8,588 nt of DNA from an uncultured Eubacteriales bacterium (GTDB taxonomy: Bacteria; Bacillota; Clostridia; Peptostreptococcales; Anaerovoracaceae). Where the stretch lies: positions 1 through 8,588 of the forward strand of contig URWB01000100.1 of the NCBI GenBank assembly GCA_900551415.1. The letters run 5' to 3'. The position numbers and the translations under genes were made by a program. This document shows positions 1-6,616 of the stretch, piece after piece (the stretch's first letter is position 1; every line of letters begins with the position of its first letter). A model generated the notes under the pieces. That model was not told the origin of the DNA. It saw nothing but the letters and a program-made list of their open reading frames with translations, and ran no database searches.

Positions 1-558
1 TGTGGCCGCAATATCCGCAGCAGCTTCACTGCCCTGCACCAGTACCGGGAATACAATCATATCGGTCAGGCTCGTCCTGCTCTCGATAATTTTAATAATG
101 TCTCGTACCGCCGCGCCGGTATTCGAGGTCACGATCCCGATCCTGCGCGGGAAACGCGGAATCGGCTTTTTATGCGCGGGATCAAACAGCCCCTCCGCAT
201 CCAGTTTTTCCTTGAGCATCTGGAAAGCCATGGCCAGATTCCCCTCGCCTGCAATCTCGATACTGCGTATAAAAAGCGTATAGGTGCCGCCTTTTTTGTA
301 GACGTTCAGATAGCCGTGGATGATGACCGCCAAGCCGTCCCCCAGCTCGTAATGAAGCCCCCGCGCGTACTGCGCCGGAAAGAAGCAGTTGATCTTGCTG
401 TTTTCGTCGCTGATGGAAAAATACAGATGTCCACTGCTATGATACTTTAAATTGGAGATTTCCCCTGTGACGGTCAGATTGCCAAGCAGCGGGTCTGTTG
501 TCAGCACGCGGCTGATATAGTGATTCAGTTGTGTGACGGTGATCGGCTTCAGCGCCAT
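1..558 (-). CDS. xseA: Exodeoxyribonuclease VII large subunit, N-terminal part (runs off left edge)
   Basis: This is the catalytic large subunit of exonuclease VII, which degrades single-stranded DNA to oligonucleotides in the cytoplasm together with the small subunit XseB. The first 186 codons are visible and the C-terminus lies beyond the left edge. The start MALKPITVTQLNHYISRVL and the following GEISNLK...SGHLYFSI form the N-terminal OB-fold (about residues 1-100). FPRRIGIVTSNTGAAVRDI (about 135-155) is the signature opening of the catalytic domain. The ATG is preceded by a good ribosome site (GGGAGG, 9 nt away). It overlaps the end of the M22-family gene by 10 nt, so the two are probably translationally coupled. 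xseB would be expected next, outside the window. No frame break is seen. The identification is firm. Confidence 0.96.
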   Translation of the reverse strand, partial: MALKPITVTQLNHYISRVLTTDPLLGNLTVTGEISNLKYHSSGHLYFSISDENSKINCFFPAQYARGLHYELGDGLAVIIHGYLNVYKKGGTYTLFIRSIEIAGEGNLAMAFQMLKEKLDAEGLFDPAHKKPIPRFPRRIGIVTSNTGAAVRDIIKIIESRTSLTDMIVFPVLVQGSEAAADIAAT

Positions 559-1499
559 ATCTTTTGTCCTCCCAAAAGCGCGACGCCAATGGCGTTATCC
601 GCTGACATCTCCGGCTTCCCGAATACGATGTTCAAGTCTTTGTACATGTGCTCCACCAAAAAGTTTCGCATATATTGACTGCAGGATACCCCACCCGCAT
701 AGATAAAATTCGTAATGTCATATTGGTAGGAAAGCTGCATGGTCATTTCCAGAATTGAACGGGAAAGCTTTTCAAACAGATCCTCGATCAGATCCATCTG
801 CGGATGCTGTTCCAGCGCCTTGCCGCACTGTGTTTCGATTCCCGAAAGGTTGACATAGCCTTCCTTAGTCTTAATCGGTGTCAGAATATCGCGGTGACCG
901 ATCGCGCGAACCGCCATCTGATCCAAAGCCTCGCCGCAAGGGAAATCGAGCCCGAGCGAAACGCCGACGCGGTCGAGTACCTGCCCGTAGGCGATGTCTT
1001 TGGAACCGCCGACAATCTCAAAAATGCCTTTTTCGTCGTCCACCAGCAGCGCTTCCGTCGTGCCGCCGCTAAAATGAAAACAGATCAGCGGATTGACATG
1101 CTTGAGGCTTGAATAGAAGCGGATTGCCTCGATATGTCCCTCTTGGTGTGAAAATTCATAGTACGGTACGCCCATCGCGGCCGCGATTGCCTTGCCATAT
1201 CCGGCTCCGGCTGTAAAAACCGGCATATAAGAGCCTTCGATCGGGCGCGGGCGTGTCGAAAACGAAACTGCGCCGATATTGTCGCGGATCGCAAAGTCAC
1301 TGAGCGCCTTTTGGATCGCGTCCGGCAGCTTCTGTACATGCTGAAAGAACGCTTCCGATTGTCTGAGACCGCGTTCTCCTTTTTTTACATCCAAATATTC
1401 CTGATGATTGAACAAGACCTTGCCGCTGCAGTCTACCACCGCGACCGATGTCTTGTAATTGCTGGTATCAATACCCAGTGATAACAGTTCACTCTGCAT
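549..1499 (-). CDS. M22 family TsaD/Kae1-like protein (divergent clostridial paralogue)
   Basis: A 316-residue ASKHA-fold protein of the M22 (Kae1/TsaD/Qri7) family. Canonical TsaD makes the tRNA t6A modification, but this looks like the divergent paralogue found between nusB and xseA in Clostridia, whose role is not settled. Visible family blocks: GIDTSNYKTSVAVVD (about 9-23, phosphate-1 loop), HQEGH at 118-122 (metal-binding HxxxH), SGGTTEA (144-150), GEALDQMA (189-196), YAGGVSCSQYMR (267-278) and ADNAIGVALLGG (300-311). The first TsaD metal-binding motif is replaced by LRQSEAFFQHVQKL, with no HxECH-like element. I chose ATG 1499 because it follows AAGAGG at about 7 nt and lies 2 nt after the nusB stop. 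An in-frame extension to 1844 would run through nusB and encodes unlikely sequence. It sits inside the asp23-nusB-xseA operon and overlaps xseA by 10 nt. Confidence 0.9.
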   Translation of the reverse strand: MQSELLSLGIDTSNYKTSVAVVDCSGKVLFNHQEYLDVKKGERGLRQSEAFFQHVQKLPDAIQKALSDFAIRDNIGAVSFSTRPRPIEGSYMPVFTAGAGYGKAIAAAMGVPYYEFSHQEGHIEAIRFYSSLKHVNPLICFHFSGGTTEALLVDDEKGIFEIVGGSKDIAYGQVLDRVGVSLGLDFPCGEALDQMAVRAIGHRDILTPIKTKEGYVNLSGIETQCGKALEQHPQMDLIEDLFEKLSRSILEMTMQLSYQYDITNFIYAGGVSCSQYMRNFLVEHMYKDLNIVFGKPEMSADNAIGVALLGGQKIWR

Positions 1500-1501
1500 G
1501 A

Positions 1502-1909
1502 TTAAACCTCTTCTTCGATCGACCGATTGATTTTGGAAAGCACCGCGTTGATAAATTTTGGGGATTGCGCTTCTCCGTATTTTTTCGCGAGATTTACGGC
1601 TTCGTTGATGGAAACGCCGTTCGGAACATTGTCCATAAACAGCATTTCTCCAACCGCAAGACGCAGCACCGCAAGGTCTGTCTTGGCCATCCTGCCGGTT
1701 ACCCATCCCCTGCTCTGCGCGTCCAGCCGCGCGTCGATATCCGCGCGCTTGTCGCATACCTCCTGTGTCAGCTTCTTCGCGTATTCGGTTTGATCTCCAA
1801 AGGGAATATCTTTTGCATATTTTGTAAAATCCGGATTCTCCCAATCGTTTCTCGCATCGATTTGAAAGAGAATCTGCATTGTTTTTTCTCTCGCATCTTT
1901 TCTGGTCAT
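1502..1909 (-). CDS. nusB: Transcription antitermination factor NusB
   Basis: A 135-residue all-helical NusB, of usual family length. NusB binds boxA RNA together with NusE (ribosomal protein S10) and allows RNA polymerase to read through rRNA operons. The start TRKDAREKTMQILFQID is the typical helix 1. The central AKTDLAVLRLAVGEMLF and the ending VSINEAVNLAKKYGE...PKFINAVLSKI match the conserved C-terminal helices. The start follows the asp23 stop by 10 nt. The nearest purine-rich site (AAAGGG) is about 14 nt upstream, longer than ideal, so initiation may depend on coupling to asp23. The TAA stop is 2 nt before the M22-family ATG. Position and sequence agree, so the call is firm. Confidence 0.95.
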   Translation of the reverse strand: MTRKDAREKTMQILFQIDARNDWENPDFTKYAKDIPFGDQTEYAKKLTQEVCDKRADIDARLDAQSRGWVTGRMAKTDLAVLRLAVGEMLFMDNVPNGVSINEAVNLAKKYGEAQSPKFINAVLSKINRSIEEEV

Positions 1910-1919
1910 TTCTATTTAC

Positions 1920-2291
1920 TTACCCTTTCTGTGGCTCTTGTACGCCCTGAATATGAATGTTGACTTCTTTGACTCGGTCATGCGTCAAGTCTTCAACCGC
2001 TTCCTTGACGGTGCTCTGGACATCCCACGCCAGCTGCGGAATCTTCACGCCGAAAAGGACGATCAGATAGAGATCGATGCACAAAGCGGTTTTGTCGCCG
2101 GACACCTTCACGCCGACAAGGTCCGTATCCTTCGCGCCGATGATGCGCGTTAGATTCCCGCTCAGCGTGTCACACAGTCCATAGACACCCGGTACGCCAA
2201 GCGCCGCTTTCATCGCGGCCAGACTGACGACCTCCTCCGAAATCTTGTCAATATTCACTTTGCCGGGCTTATCGCCGCCGGTTTGTGGCAT
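1920..2291 (-). CDS. Asp23/Gls24 family envelope stress protein
   Basis: A 123-residue Asp23/Gls24 (DUF322) family protein. Family members are small, membrane-associated or cytoplasmic proteins linked to envelope and alkaline stress, with no known enzymatic activity. Recognisable features are VNIDKISEEVVSLAAMKAALGVPGVYGL near the N-terminus, the alternating strands VGVKVSGDKTALCIDLYLIV with LFGVKIPQLAWDVQSTVKEAVED, and the ending VNIHIQGVQ. All are typical of the family. The start is well set by GGAGGGG about 5 nt upstream. It is the first gene of the asp23-nusB-M22-xseA operon and is preceded by a strong promoter (see 2333-2361). Clostridial genomes commonly place this gene just before nusB. 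No anomalies are seen. Confidence 0.92.
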   Translation of the reverse strand: MPQTGGDKPGKVNIDKISEEVVSLAAMKAALGVPGVYGLCDTLSGNLTRIIGAKDTDLVGVKVSGDKTALCIDLYLIVLFGVKIPQLAWDVQSTVKEAVEDLTHDRVKEVNIHIQGVQEPQKG

Positions 2292-2332
2292 GGGTCCCCT
2301 CCGTTTGTATAGTCAAAATTTTATTCATATTC

Positions 2333-2361
2333 ATTATATCAAAAGACCCTCGCATTTTCAA
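2333..2361 (-). promoter_or_regulatory. Predicted sigma-A promoter of the asp23-nusB-xseA operon
   Basis: On the minus strand, -35 TTGAAA (2361-2356) and -10 TATAAT (2338-2333) are separated by 17 nt, near the vegetative consensus. Transcription would begin near 2326, leaving a leader of about 35 nt before the asp23 ATG. The -35 lies in the loop of the inverted repeat at 2341-2392, and the repeat's right arm (in transcription order) fills most of the spacer. Confidence 0.8.
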
Positions 2362-2392
2362 TCTTATTTCATGAATAATCAGAGGGTCTTTT
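2341..2392 (-). terminator. Inverted repeat, likely terminator of the accessory cassette
   Basis: Two perfect 11-bp arms, AAAAGACCCTC (2341-2351) and GAGGGTCTTTT (2382-2392), surround a 30-nt loop that holds the palindrome TTCATGAA. Read on the minus strand, this is a GC-centred stem followed by TTTT, as in an intrinsic terminator for the cassette upstream. The A-tract on the other side makes it symmetric, so it could act in both directions. The loop is longer than usual for a terminator. It physically overlaps the asp23 promoter. Confidence 0.5.
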
Positions 2393-2559
2393 CCGTATGG
2401 AATTTTGTACAAAATGATAATGTTGCCTGTTACATACTTATGGGGTTTCAGCATAAAGATAGGCACCTGACCAGAAAGCAATTGCTCCTCCGCTCTGAAA
2501 GATTTTCATCACTGCATCCGCCAATGATAGAAAGCAACGGATGTATGACAATGTCTATC

Positions 2560-3511
2560 TCAGCTCACCATTTTGCAAAATTCCGTATCGGAATTCGTAA
2601 AATAGTACGTAAGGATATCTTCACATCTTTTCCCATTTTTCGCCATCTTTGCTGCGCCACACTGACATAGCCCCTGCCTGTGACCTCCAAAACCACTGAT
2701 TAAATCTGAGCATGATTTTTCTTTCAGATACGGGATTCCGGAAACTGTTTTTGTCCCATTCCCTCCACAGCTTGAAAAATGAAACGCACATATGTAGTTG
2801 TATGTAGAAACCGTCGGTTTGTGCATCAAGACCAATCCCAACTTGCTGCCATCGTTGTTCGTGTAGAAAATGCTATCAACTGCCTCTGTTATTTCTGCTG
2901 GATACGCCCCCCTTCCGTATGATTGACATTGCATTCGTTCCATTATCTTGTTCTTCCAGTTCATCATCTACTGTATCCATACTGTGATTTCTAAAATCAT
3001 TATGATCCTCTCGAATCTCACTTTTAGCGCTAAGATAAAAAAAGCCTATTACGCTGCTGCCTACATTATCAATTCGCATATTCAGATATTTTGCATCTTT
3101 ATATCCGTCTGCACGTATGATACAGTCATATTCACCTGCAGGAAGATCCGGTATCTGAAATCTTCCATTTTGATCTGTTACAATGATCCTTTCCCCATTA
3201 AATTCAAGCGTTGCATTTGGAATCACTACCCTCTCCTCGTTATCCCAATCCATAACCGTTCCGACACAGTTCACACTTTCTGCGGCATTATTTCTGTCCT
3301 CTTGGAAATAATATGTGGCGGACGCATCAGCATAGTTCTGATAATGATTATCAACATCCTCCTGTGTCAGCGCCGGACTTTCACTGTATGTTTTATGCGT
3401 TGCTCCTCCCTGTGCGCGTATCGGCTCCGCATTTTTTTCCGCATATCCATCTCCGGAAACCGCAGCAACTACCGTTATCATCAATAAAAGACATAGCATT
3501 TTCTTTTTCAT
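2560..3511 (-). pseudogene. Secreted carboxypeptidase-regulatory-like + SpoIID C-terminal domain protein, frame-broken and internally deleted
   Basis: Two overlapping reading frames make one gene. The first (3511-2876) starts with a signal peptide (MKKKMLCLLLMITVVAAVSG, cleavage probably after GYA-24). It continues into a carboxypeptidase-regulatory-like beta-sandwich (about residues 82-150; NATLEFNGERIIVTDQNGRF, LPAGEYDCIIRADGY) and an acidic linker. The second (ending 2560) carries the C-terminal half of a SpoIID/LytB domain: EAVDSIFYTNNDGSKLGLVL, FHFSSCGGNGTKTVSGIPYL, and the hallmark GHRQGLCQCGAAKMAKNGK...ILTYYF. The frames join if the G6 run (2907-2912) is read as G5, giving about 316 residues. 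Even then the SpoIID N-terminal half, which carries the catalytic glutamate of this peptidoglycan lytic transglycosylase family, is missing, so a deletion beside the G-run is likely. The ribosome site before ATG 3511 is weak (ACGAGAA). It lies about 100 nt after the preceding gene. Confidence 0.7.
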
Positions 3512-3611
3512 TTCTCGTGTATAAGCCGGTTAGCCCCTTTTAGGACAATGGCTTAGTCTCCTTTCTTCCAATTCTCTGTGGCATTATTAAATACTACATT
3601 TCATACTCATT

Positions 3612-4289
3612 CTACGCTAAGTTCCACGAATGTTTTACCTGAATCTGCTTCGTTGTCTTATTATGTGCTACATAACCAACAGCTGTTTCAAGTTTTATTC
3701 TTTTTTCCGTCGCCCCTACAGAGCTGCTCATCATTGTCATCAAATATTCCGCATACATATTGACATCTGATGTTCCCACTGTCCTTGCAGAACTATCTGT
3801 AATGTAGCTCCCTAACACGTCCATTTTGACTTCTTTTCCTACATTGGTTAAACCCTCCGCACTTGCAACACCGTAACGTTCATCAATACCATTCGCGCTT
3901 AAAGTATAATGATTCTCCAAGGATACCCAAGCGCTTCCGGCAGTTGTTGTTACAGCTGCCTTGGCAGTAAAGTAGCGGTTCCCATAGTCTTTCCAAACGG
4001 TTTCTCCATTTGCTTCCATTGGCATCACAGTCGGAATGTGTTGCATCGGAGACAATGCGGTTTCATCTTCTTTGCAGTCTGTAAATTCCATAATAAGTTC
4101 ATCCCTGCTTTTCAGTGCATAAACTTGTCTGCAATATTCTGCGCCGTTTCCGATCGGCATCATTTGGATGTCTTTGGATTGAGCTGCGTATTCCTCCAAC
4201 GCCTGCACCAGAGCTTTTGCGATATCCTGTTCAGCCTTTTTACATCTTTTGGGTATCACATAGATTCCCGGTATCGTTATTATGTTCAA
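3612..4289 (-). CDS. Hypothetical protein, no signal peptide, coupled to the secreted protein gene upstream
   Basis: I do not recognise this protein (up to 225 residues). The N-terminal part contains an amphipathic helix (KKAEQDIAKALVQALEEYAA, about 17-36). It is followed by a mixed segment and then an alternating, Ser/Thr-rich, beta-looking half (KAAVTTTAGSAWVSLENHYT; later VGYVAHNKTTKQIQVKHSW). There is no convincing signal peptide or membrane segment, although both neighbours have them. The longest frame starts with TTG at 4289, overlapping the stop of the upstream gene (TTGA), without a clear ribosome site. GTG at codon 11, preceded by GGGA, or ATG at codon 43 are alternatives. The gene ends with TAG at 3612. 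A start lost by mutation, as seen in the neighbour, would explain the missing export signal. The coding call is good; the start and function are unknown. Confidence 0.7.
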   Translation of the reverse strand: MNIITIPGIYVIPKRCKKAEQDIAKALVQALEEYAAQSKDIQMMPIGNGAEYCRQVYALKSRDELIMEFTDCKEDETALSPMQHIPTVMPMEANGETVWKDYGNRYFTAKAAVTTTAGSAWVSLENHYTLSANGIDERYGVASAEGLTNVGKEVKMDVLGSYITDSSARTVGTSDVNMYAEYLMTMMSSSVGATEKRIKLETAVGYVAHNKTTKQIQVKHSWNLA

Positions 4290-4931
4290 TTTACATAGTC
4301 ACCATGTGATCCTGTGTAGCTGAAATATACGACTGTGCCTCTAGCCAAGATTCCGTATCTGCTGGGCGCAATGTAATATAATATTTCCCCAGACGCTCTA
4401 ATGATTAAATTCTTTCCCCCATCATACAGATTAGTTTCTACAGAAACCGGGTCAAAAAAGGCTTCTGTTCCGTCCTTACTTGAAATTCCTGTGCAGCCTA
4501 TATCCAAGGAAGAACGGTTCACATTACCGATAGAATTATCTGCGTATAATGTGTAGTCTGCATAACAATAAAAATTGCTTGTTCTTGCATAATTTGTTTT
4601 ATATGCTAAAGCCTTTACTCTTTTTAAATTCTGCGCAGAAGCATTCGCCGAAAACGTAAGAGGAACGCTGGATTTTTGCTTTGATGCAAGTTCTTTTTCT
4701 ATTTTCTGCGCTATTTCTTGATAAGCTGCCAATGTAGTGATAATTTCTTTGTATTCTTCAAGATCAAGGTCAAAGCTTCTATCTATTTCCGCATATTCTA
4801 AAGTCACATTGTATTCATTCATGATTTCATTAAAGACCTTTTCATATGGATCGCAGGTTTCGGCAAAGCAGAAACCTGTGCTAGCTACGATCAACATTAA
4901 TACCATTAAACCACTGATTACTTTTTTTCAT
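4286..4931 (-). CDS. Hypothetical secreted protein; start region frameshifted at an A7 run
   Basis: An unrecognised exported protein. The uninterrupted frame begins at ATG 4906 (206 residues, no ribosome site). The natural start is almost certainly ATG 4931: it follows AAAGGAG by about 7 nt and overlaps the upstream gene's stop as ATGA. From 4931 the frame fails within two codons because the start is followed by seven A (4922-4928). With six A the product is 214 residues beginning MKKVISGLMVLMLIVASTGF, a textbook signal peptide cleaved near CFA|ET. The mature part has a helical, charged, probably coiled-coil stretch (about 55-85) and then a beta-rich C-terminus with many Tyr and Asn (FYCYADYTLYADN, GGKNLIIRASGEILYY). 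It ends in a 4-nt overlap with the next gene. Slippage, phase variation, mutation and sequence error are all possible causes of the break. Function is unknown. Confidence 0.72.
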
Positions 4932-5539
4932 CTGTACTCTCCTTTGTTTAGTTCTTTTGTGTATATAAAAAGATTCAATAAATTAAACGCATTTACAATC
5001 AAAATGATAAACTCGGGTTTGTCAATATATCCATCAACGAAATTCACCCCTAAAATCACAGCAATGAATAATATGAGGTTTACTTTTATATTACGAAAGT
5101 GATCTTTTTGATAGAGCGTTGTCACGATCATGCAAATTGCTGTTCCAAATGCATCAAGTTTTGCGACTACGATTGCATACTGCTGCATTGCGTGCTCATA
5201 TATAAAAGTTTCTGATACTCTATCTGTAATGAGCTGCAGCAATAACGGCGCACTGATATTTCCCAGATGATACATAGCATAATTTCGAAACAATAATGCT
5301 CCCATCCATATCAGAACAATTATTGTTGAATTTTCTTTTTTCCACCAAGCTATCACTATCAGGATCAATGCCGCGACTGTTATGATAGCATATAGAATTG
5401 GTCTCGAAAGAAGTACGATCTCTTCTGCCATTCCTGTTGGCCTAATGCTTGATGCTGCATAGTTTCTGAGAGAAAGCAGAAACATTGCAATTGCATAAAC
5501 CTGAATCGCTATGCCAACGTATTTTTTTGATCTCGTCAT
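4928..5539 (-). CDS. Hypothetical polytopic membrane protein
   Basis: An unrecognised integral membrane protein of 203 residues. Hydrophobic segments are seen at about 7-24, 46-66, 71-88 (weaker), 121-143, 151-168 and 176-193, suggesting five or six spans. The basic N-terminus (MTRSKK) favours an inside start, and the tail (YTKELNKGEYR) is also charged. No catalytic motif is visible. The frame is open from ATGATG at 5563, but no ribosome site precedes it. ATG 5539 follows AAGGAAA at a good distance and is preferred. The stop codon overlaps the start of the secreted protein gene (ATGA), so the two are probably coupled and co-expressed. Together they could form an export, anchoring or immunity-type pair; that is only a suggestion from context. 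Confidence 0.8.
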   Translation of the reverse strand: MTRSKKYVGIAIQVYAIAMFLLSLRNYAASSIRPTGMAEEIVLLSRPILYAIITVAALILIVIAWWKKENSTIIVLIWMGALLFRNYAMYHLGNISAPLLLQLITDRVSETFIYEHAMQQYAIVVAKLDAFGTAICMIVTTLYQKDHFRNIKVNLILFIAVILGVNFVDGYIDKPEFIILIVNAFNLLNLFIYTKELNKGEYR

Positions 5540-5663
5540 TTTTTTCCTTTCCTTGCACATCATAGTATCTTAGAAATGATCCATCAACCAATTATCTTCC
5601 CGTCATACTTTTCAGCAGAGAATCCATATGATCATTTTTATCCTCTTTTGGTATTACGCAGAT

Positions 5664-6209
5664 TCAAGATAACATCTCGTCAAGCATATCCTGTGTAACA
5701 ACGTTTTCTCCAAAAGTAAATCCGGTAAACGGCAATCCCTTTTTATCCGTACCCTCTAACAGCCCCATGATCGTCACACTGCACCGGATCTCCTGCATTT
5801 GATCCTGCTTGGAAAATCCGACCAAGATTTCATAGACAGCATCATCCATGCGCAAAGTTCCCTCAAGCGGTCCTTCCCACAACTTTTTACCTGTGGAAAA
5901 TTCATTCGCAAGTACAGAACCATTTGCTGTGCCGGAATAAATTTTTCGGTCGATCCGCACATCAAACTCAAGCGAAACCTCCGCCTCAGTCGTGCTTGCC
6001 TCTTTCATTTCATAGGAGTAAGCAGCCTTGCCCTTTTTCGCGTTTTCCTCTATGATATGCCCGGATACCGATTTCAATACGGTTATCGAATCTGTAAGCG
6101 TTCTGCTGCCGTTGTCATCATTCAGGCTCGGCTGCCTGAAAAAAGCGAAAATCACGATTGCCGCTATGAAAATGACGATAAGGCACACAAGGTATATATG
6201 CTTTCTCAT
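5664..6209 (-). CDS. Hypothetical membrane-anchored extracytoplasmic protein
   Basis: An unrecognised protein of 181 residues with one N-terminal membrane segment (about residues 5-24) preceded by MRKH. A polar, beta-rich outer part of about 155 residues follows (AEVSLEFDVRIDRKIYSGTA, QEIRCSVTIMGLLEG). The hydrophobic stretch lacks a clear signal-peptidase site, so it is more likely an anchor than a cleaved signal. ATG 6209 is chosen because AAAGGAG lies 6-7 nt upstream. The frame stays open to ATG 6278, which would add a very acidic helix (MNEDEEEAEAASAEAAWELK). That upstream ATG overlaps the stop of a decayed frame as ATGA but has no good ribosome site. After the TGA stop the same frame stays open for 23 more codons (to 5592). 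A repeated promoter element lies at 6403-6430. Confidence 0.78.
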   Translation of the reverse strand: MRKHIYLVCLIVIFIAAIVIFAFFRQPSLNDDNGSRTLTDSITVLKSVSGHIIEENAKKGKAAYSYEMKEASTTEAEVSLEFDVRIDRKIYSGTANGSVLANEFSTGKKLWEGPLEGTLRMDDAVYEILVGFSKQDQMQEIRCSVTIMGLLEGTDKKGLPFTGFTFGENVVTQDMLDEMLS

Positions 6210-6274
6210 TTCAATCTCCTTTAACTCCCAAGCAGCTTCTGCACTTGCTGCTTCTGCTTCTTCCTCATCCTCGT

Positions 6275-6397
6275 TCATTTATCCGAAGTTTTTTGCTTCT
6301 GTATATAATAACCGCCGAAAAGGTCATTTGGGGACAAGAAATTTAAAATTTTTTATATTCTTCAGATCATAAATTGCAATAAATCCGGTATACAAAA
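6275..6397 (-). pseudogene. Decayed coding sequence between the repeated promoter and the 5664-6209 gene
   Basis: Read on the minus strand, two frames give protein-like sequence that joins at a CCCC run near 6327. One is GFIAIYDLKNIKNFKFLVP, which then stops. The other is NDLFGGYYIQKQKTSDK, ending in TGA at 6275 and overlapping ATG 6278 as ATGA. Reading CCC instead of CCCC would fuse them into about 38 residues. No convincing start codon or ribosome site is visible, and the left boundary given is approximate. It may be a remnant of a small gene or simply leader sequence; I make no functional claim. Confidence 0.3.
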
Positions 6398-6443
6398 ATC
6401 TCTTTGTAGATTCAGTATACCAGTTTTATCTTTGTTGCTTTAA
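6387..6443 (-). promoter_or_regulatory. Repeated promoter element, internal copy, with dyad symmetry
   Basis: On the minus strand an extended -10 (TGGTATACT; hexamer TATACT at 6419-6414) is preceded at 18 nt by a weak -35 (TTAAAG, 6443-6438). The 28 bp at 6403-6430 match the element at 7338-7365 in 26 positions. A 7-bp inverted repeat (GTATACC 6415-6421 with GGTATAC 6387-6393) overlaps the -10 and the initial transcribed region and suggests an operator. The 12-bp direct repeats found at the other copy are absent here. Confidence 0.55.
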
Positions 6444-6467
6444 GCGAAATCTTATTCAATCTTCCTA

Positions 6468-6616
6468 TCAAAACGCAACCCACAATAACGTTCCGTACAT
6501 GACTGTGAAAACAATGCTCGCCAGAACAGAAAAACACACGCCGTCAAAATCATTTTGGTCTATGAATTTTTTTTATCGCAAACGTAAAGAAAAACATAAA
6601 GAGCAAATGTAATCAT
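6468..6616 (-). pseudogene. Small two-span membrane protein gene, frame-broken at an A8 run
   Basis: ATG 6616 follows AAGGGG at about 6 nt and encodes MITFALYVFLYVCDKK, then stops because of the frame at eight A (6567-6574). With nine A the frame continues as FIDQNDFDGVCFSVLASIVF...MYGTLLWVAF to TGA 6468, giving about 49 residues with two hydrophobic spans. The span from ATG to stop is 149 nt, one short of a multiple of three, which fits a single-base loss. An alternative frame through the first span (MFFFTFAIKK) is also protein-like, so there may be two lesions. The ATG overlaps the TGA of an even shorter upstream ORF as ATGA. It is too short and broken for gene finders. No family is recognised. 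Confidence 0.4.

Noticed and set aside
172..450. Plus-strand frame inside xseA
   Set aside because: The minus-strand XseA reading is unambiguous; this is its antisense shadow.
1500..1844. N-terminal extension of the M22-family frame up to 1844
   Set aside because: It lies wholly inside nusB in another frame, has Arg/Gly-rich unlikely sequence, and ATG 1499 has a proper ribosome site and matches the family start.
2393..2559. Possible small gene in the space between the SpoIID tail and the inverted repeat
   Set aside because: No frame with a ribosome site and protein-like composition on either strand; only a weak CATCCG/CGGATG dyad was seen.
2245..2670. Plus-strand frame of 141 codons across the asp23 promoter region
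   Set aside because: It overlaps the asp23 start, the promoter, the inverted repeat and the SpoIID tail on the other strand. No plausible start or domain is seen.
2948..3487. Long plus-strand frame (179 codons) antisense to the SpoIID-type gene
   Set aside because: The opposite strand carries a clear signal peptide and a recognisable domain. The plus-strand frame has no ribosome site and no family features.
3909..4298. Plus-strand frame of 129 codons
   Set aside because: Shadow of the minus-strand gene 3612-4289. It is Cys/His/Phe-rich, as expected from antisense reading, with no ribosome site or partner gene.
5540..5563. ATGATG start for the polytopic membrane protein
   Set aside because: No ribosome site precedes it; ATG 5539 has AAGGAAA at suitable spacing.
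6210..6278. Upstream start (ATG 6278) for the membrane-anchored protein, adding an acidic helix
   Set aside because: No good ribosome site, whereas ATG 6209 has AAAGGAG at the right distance directly before the membrane segment. Kept as an alternative because of the ATGA overlap.
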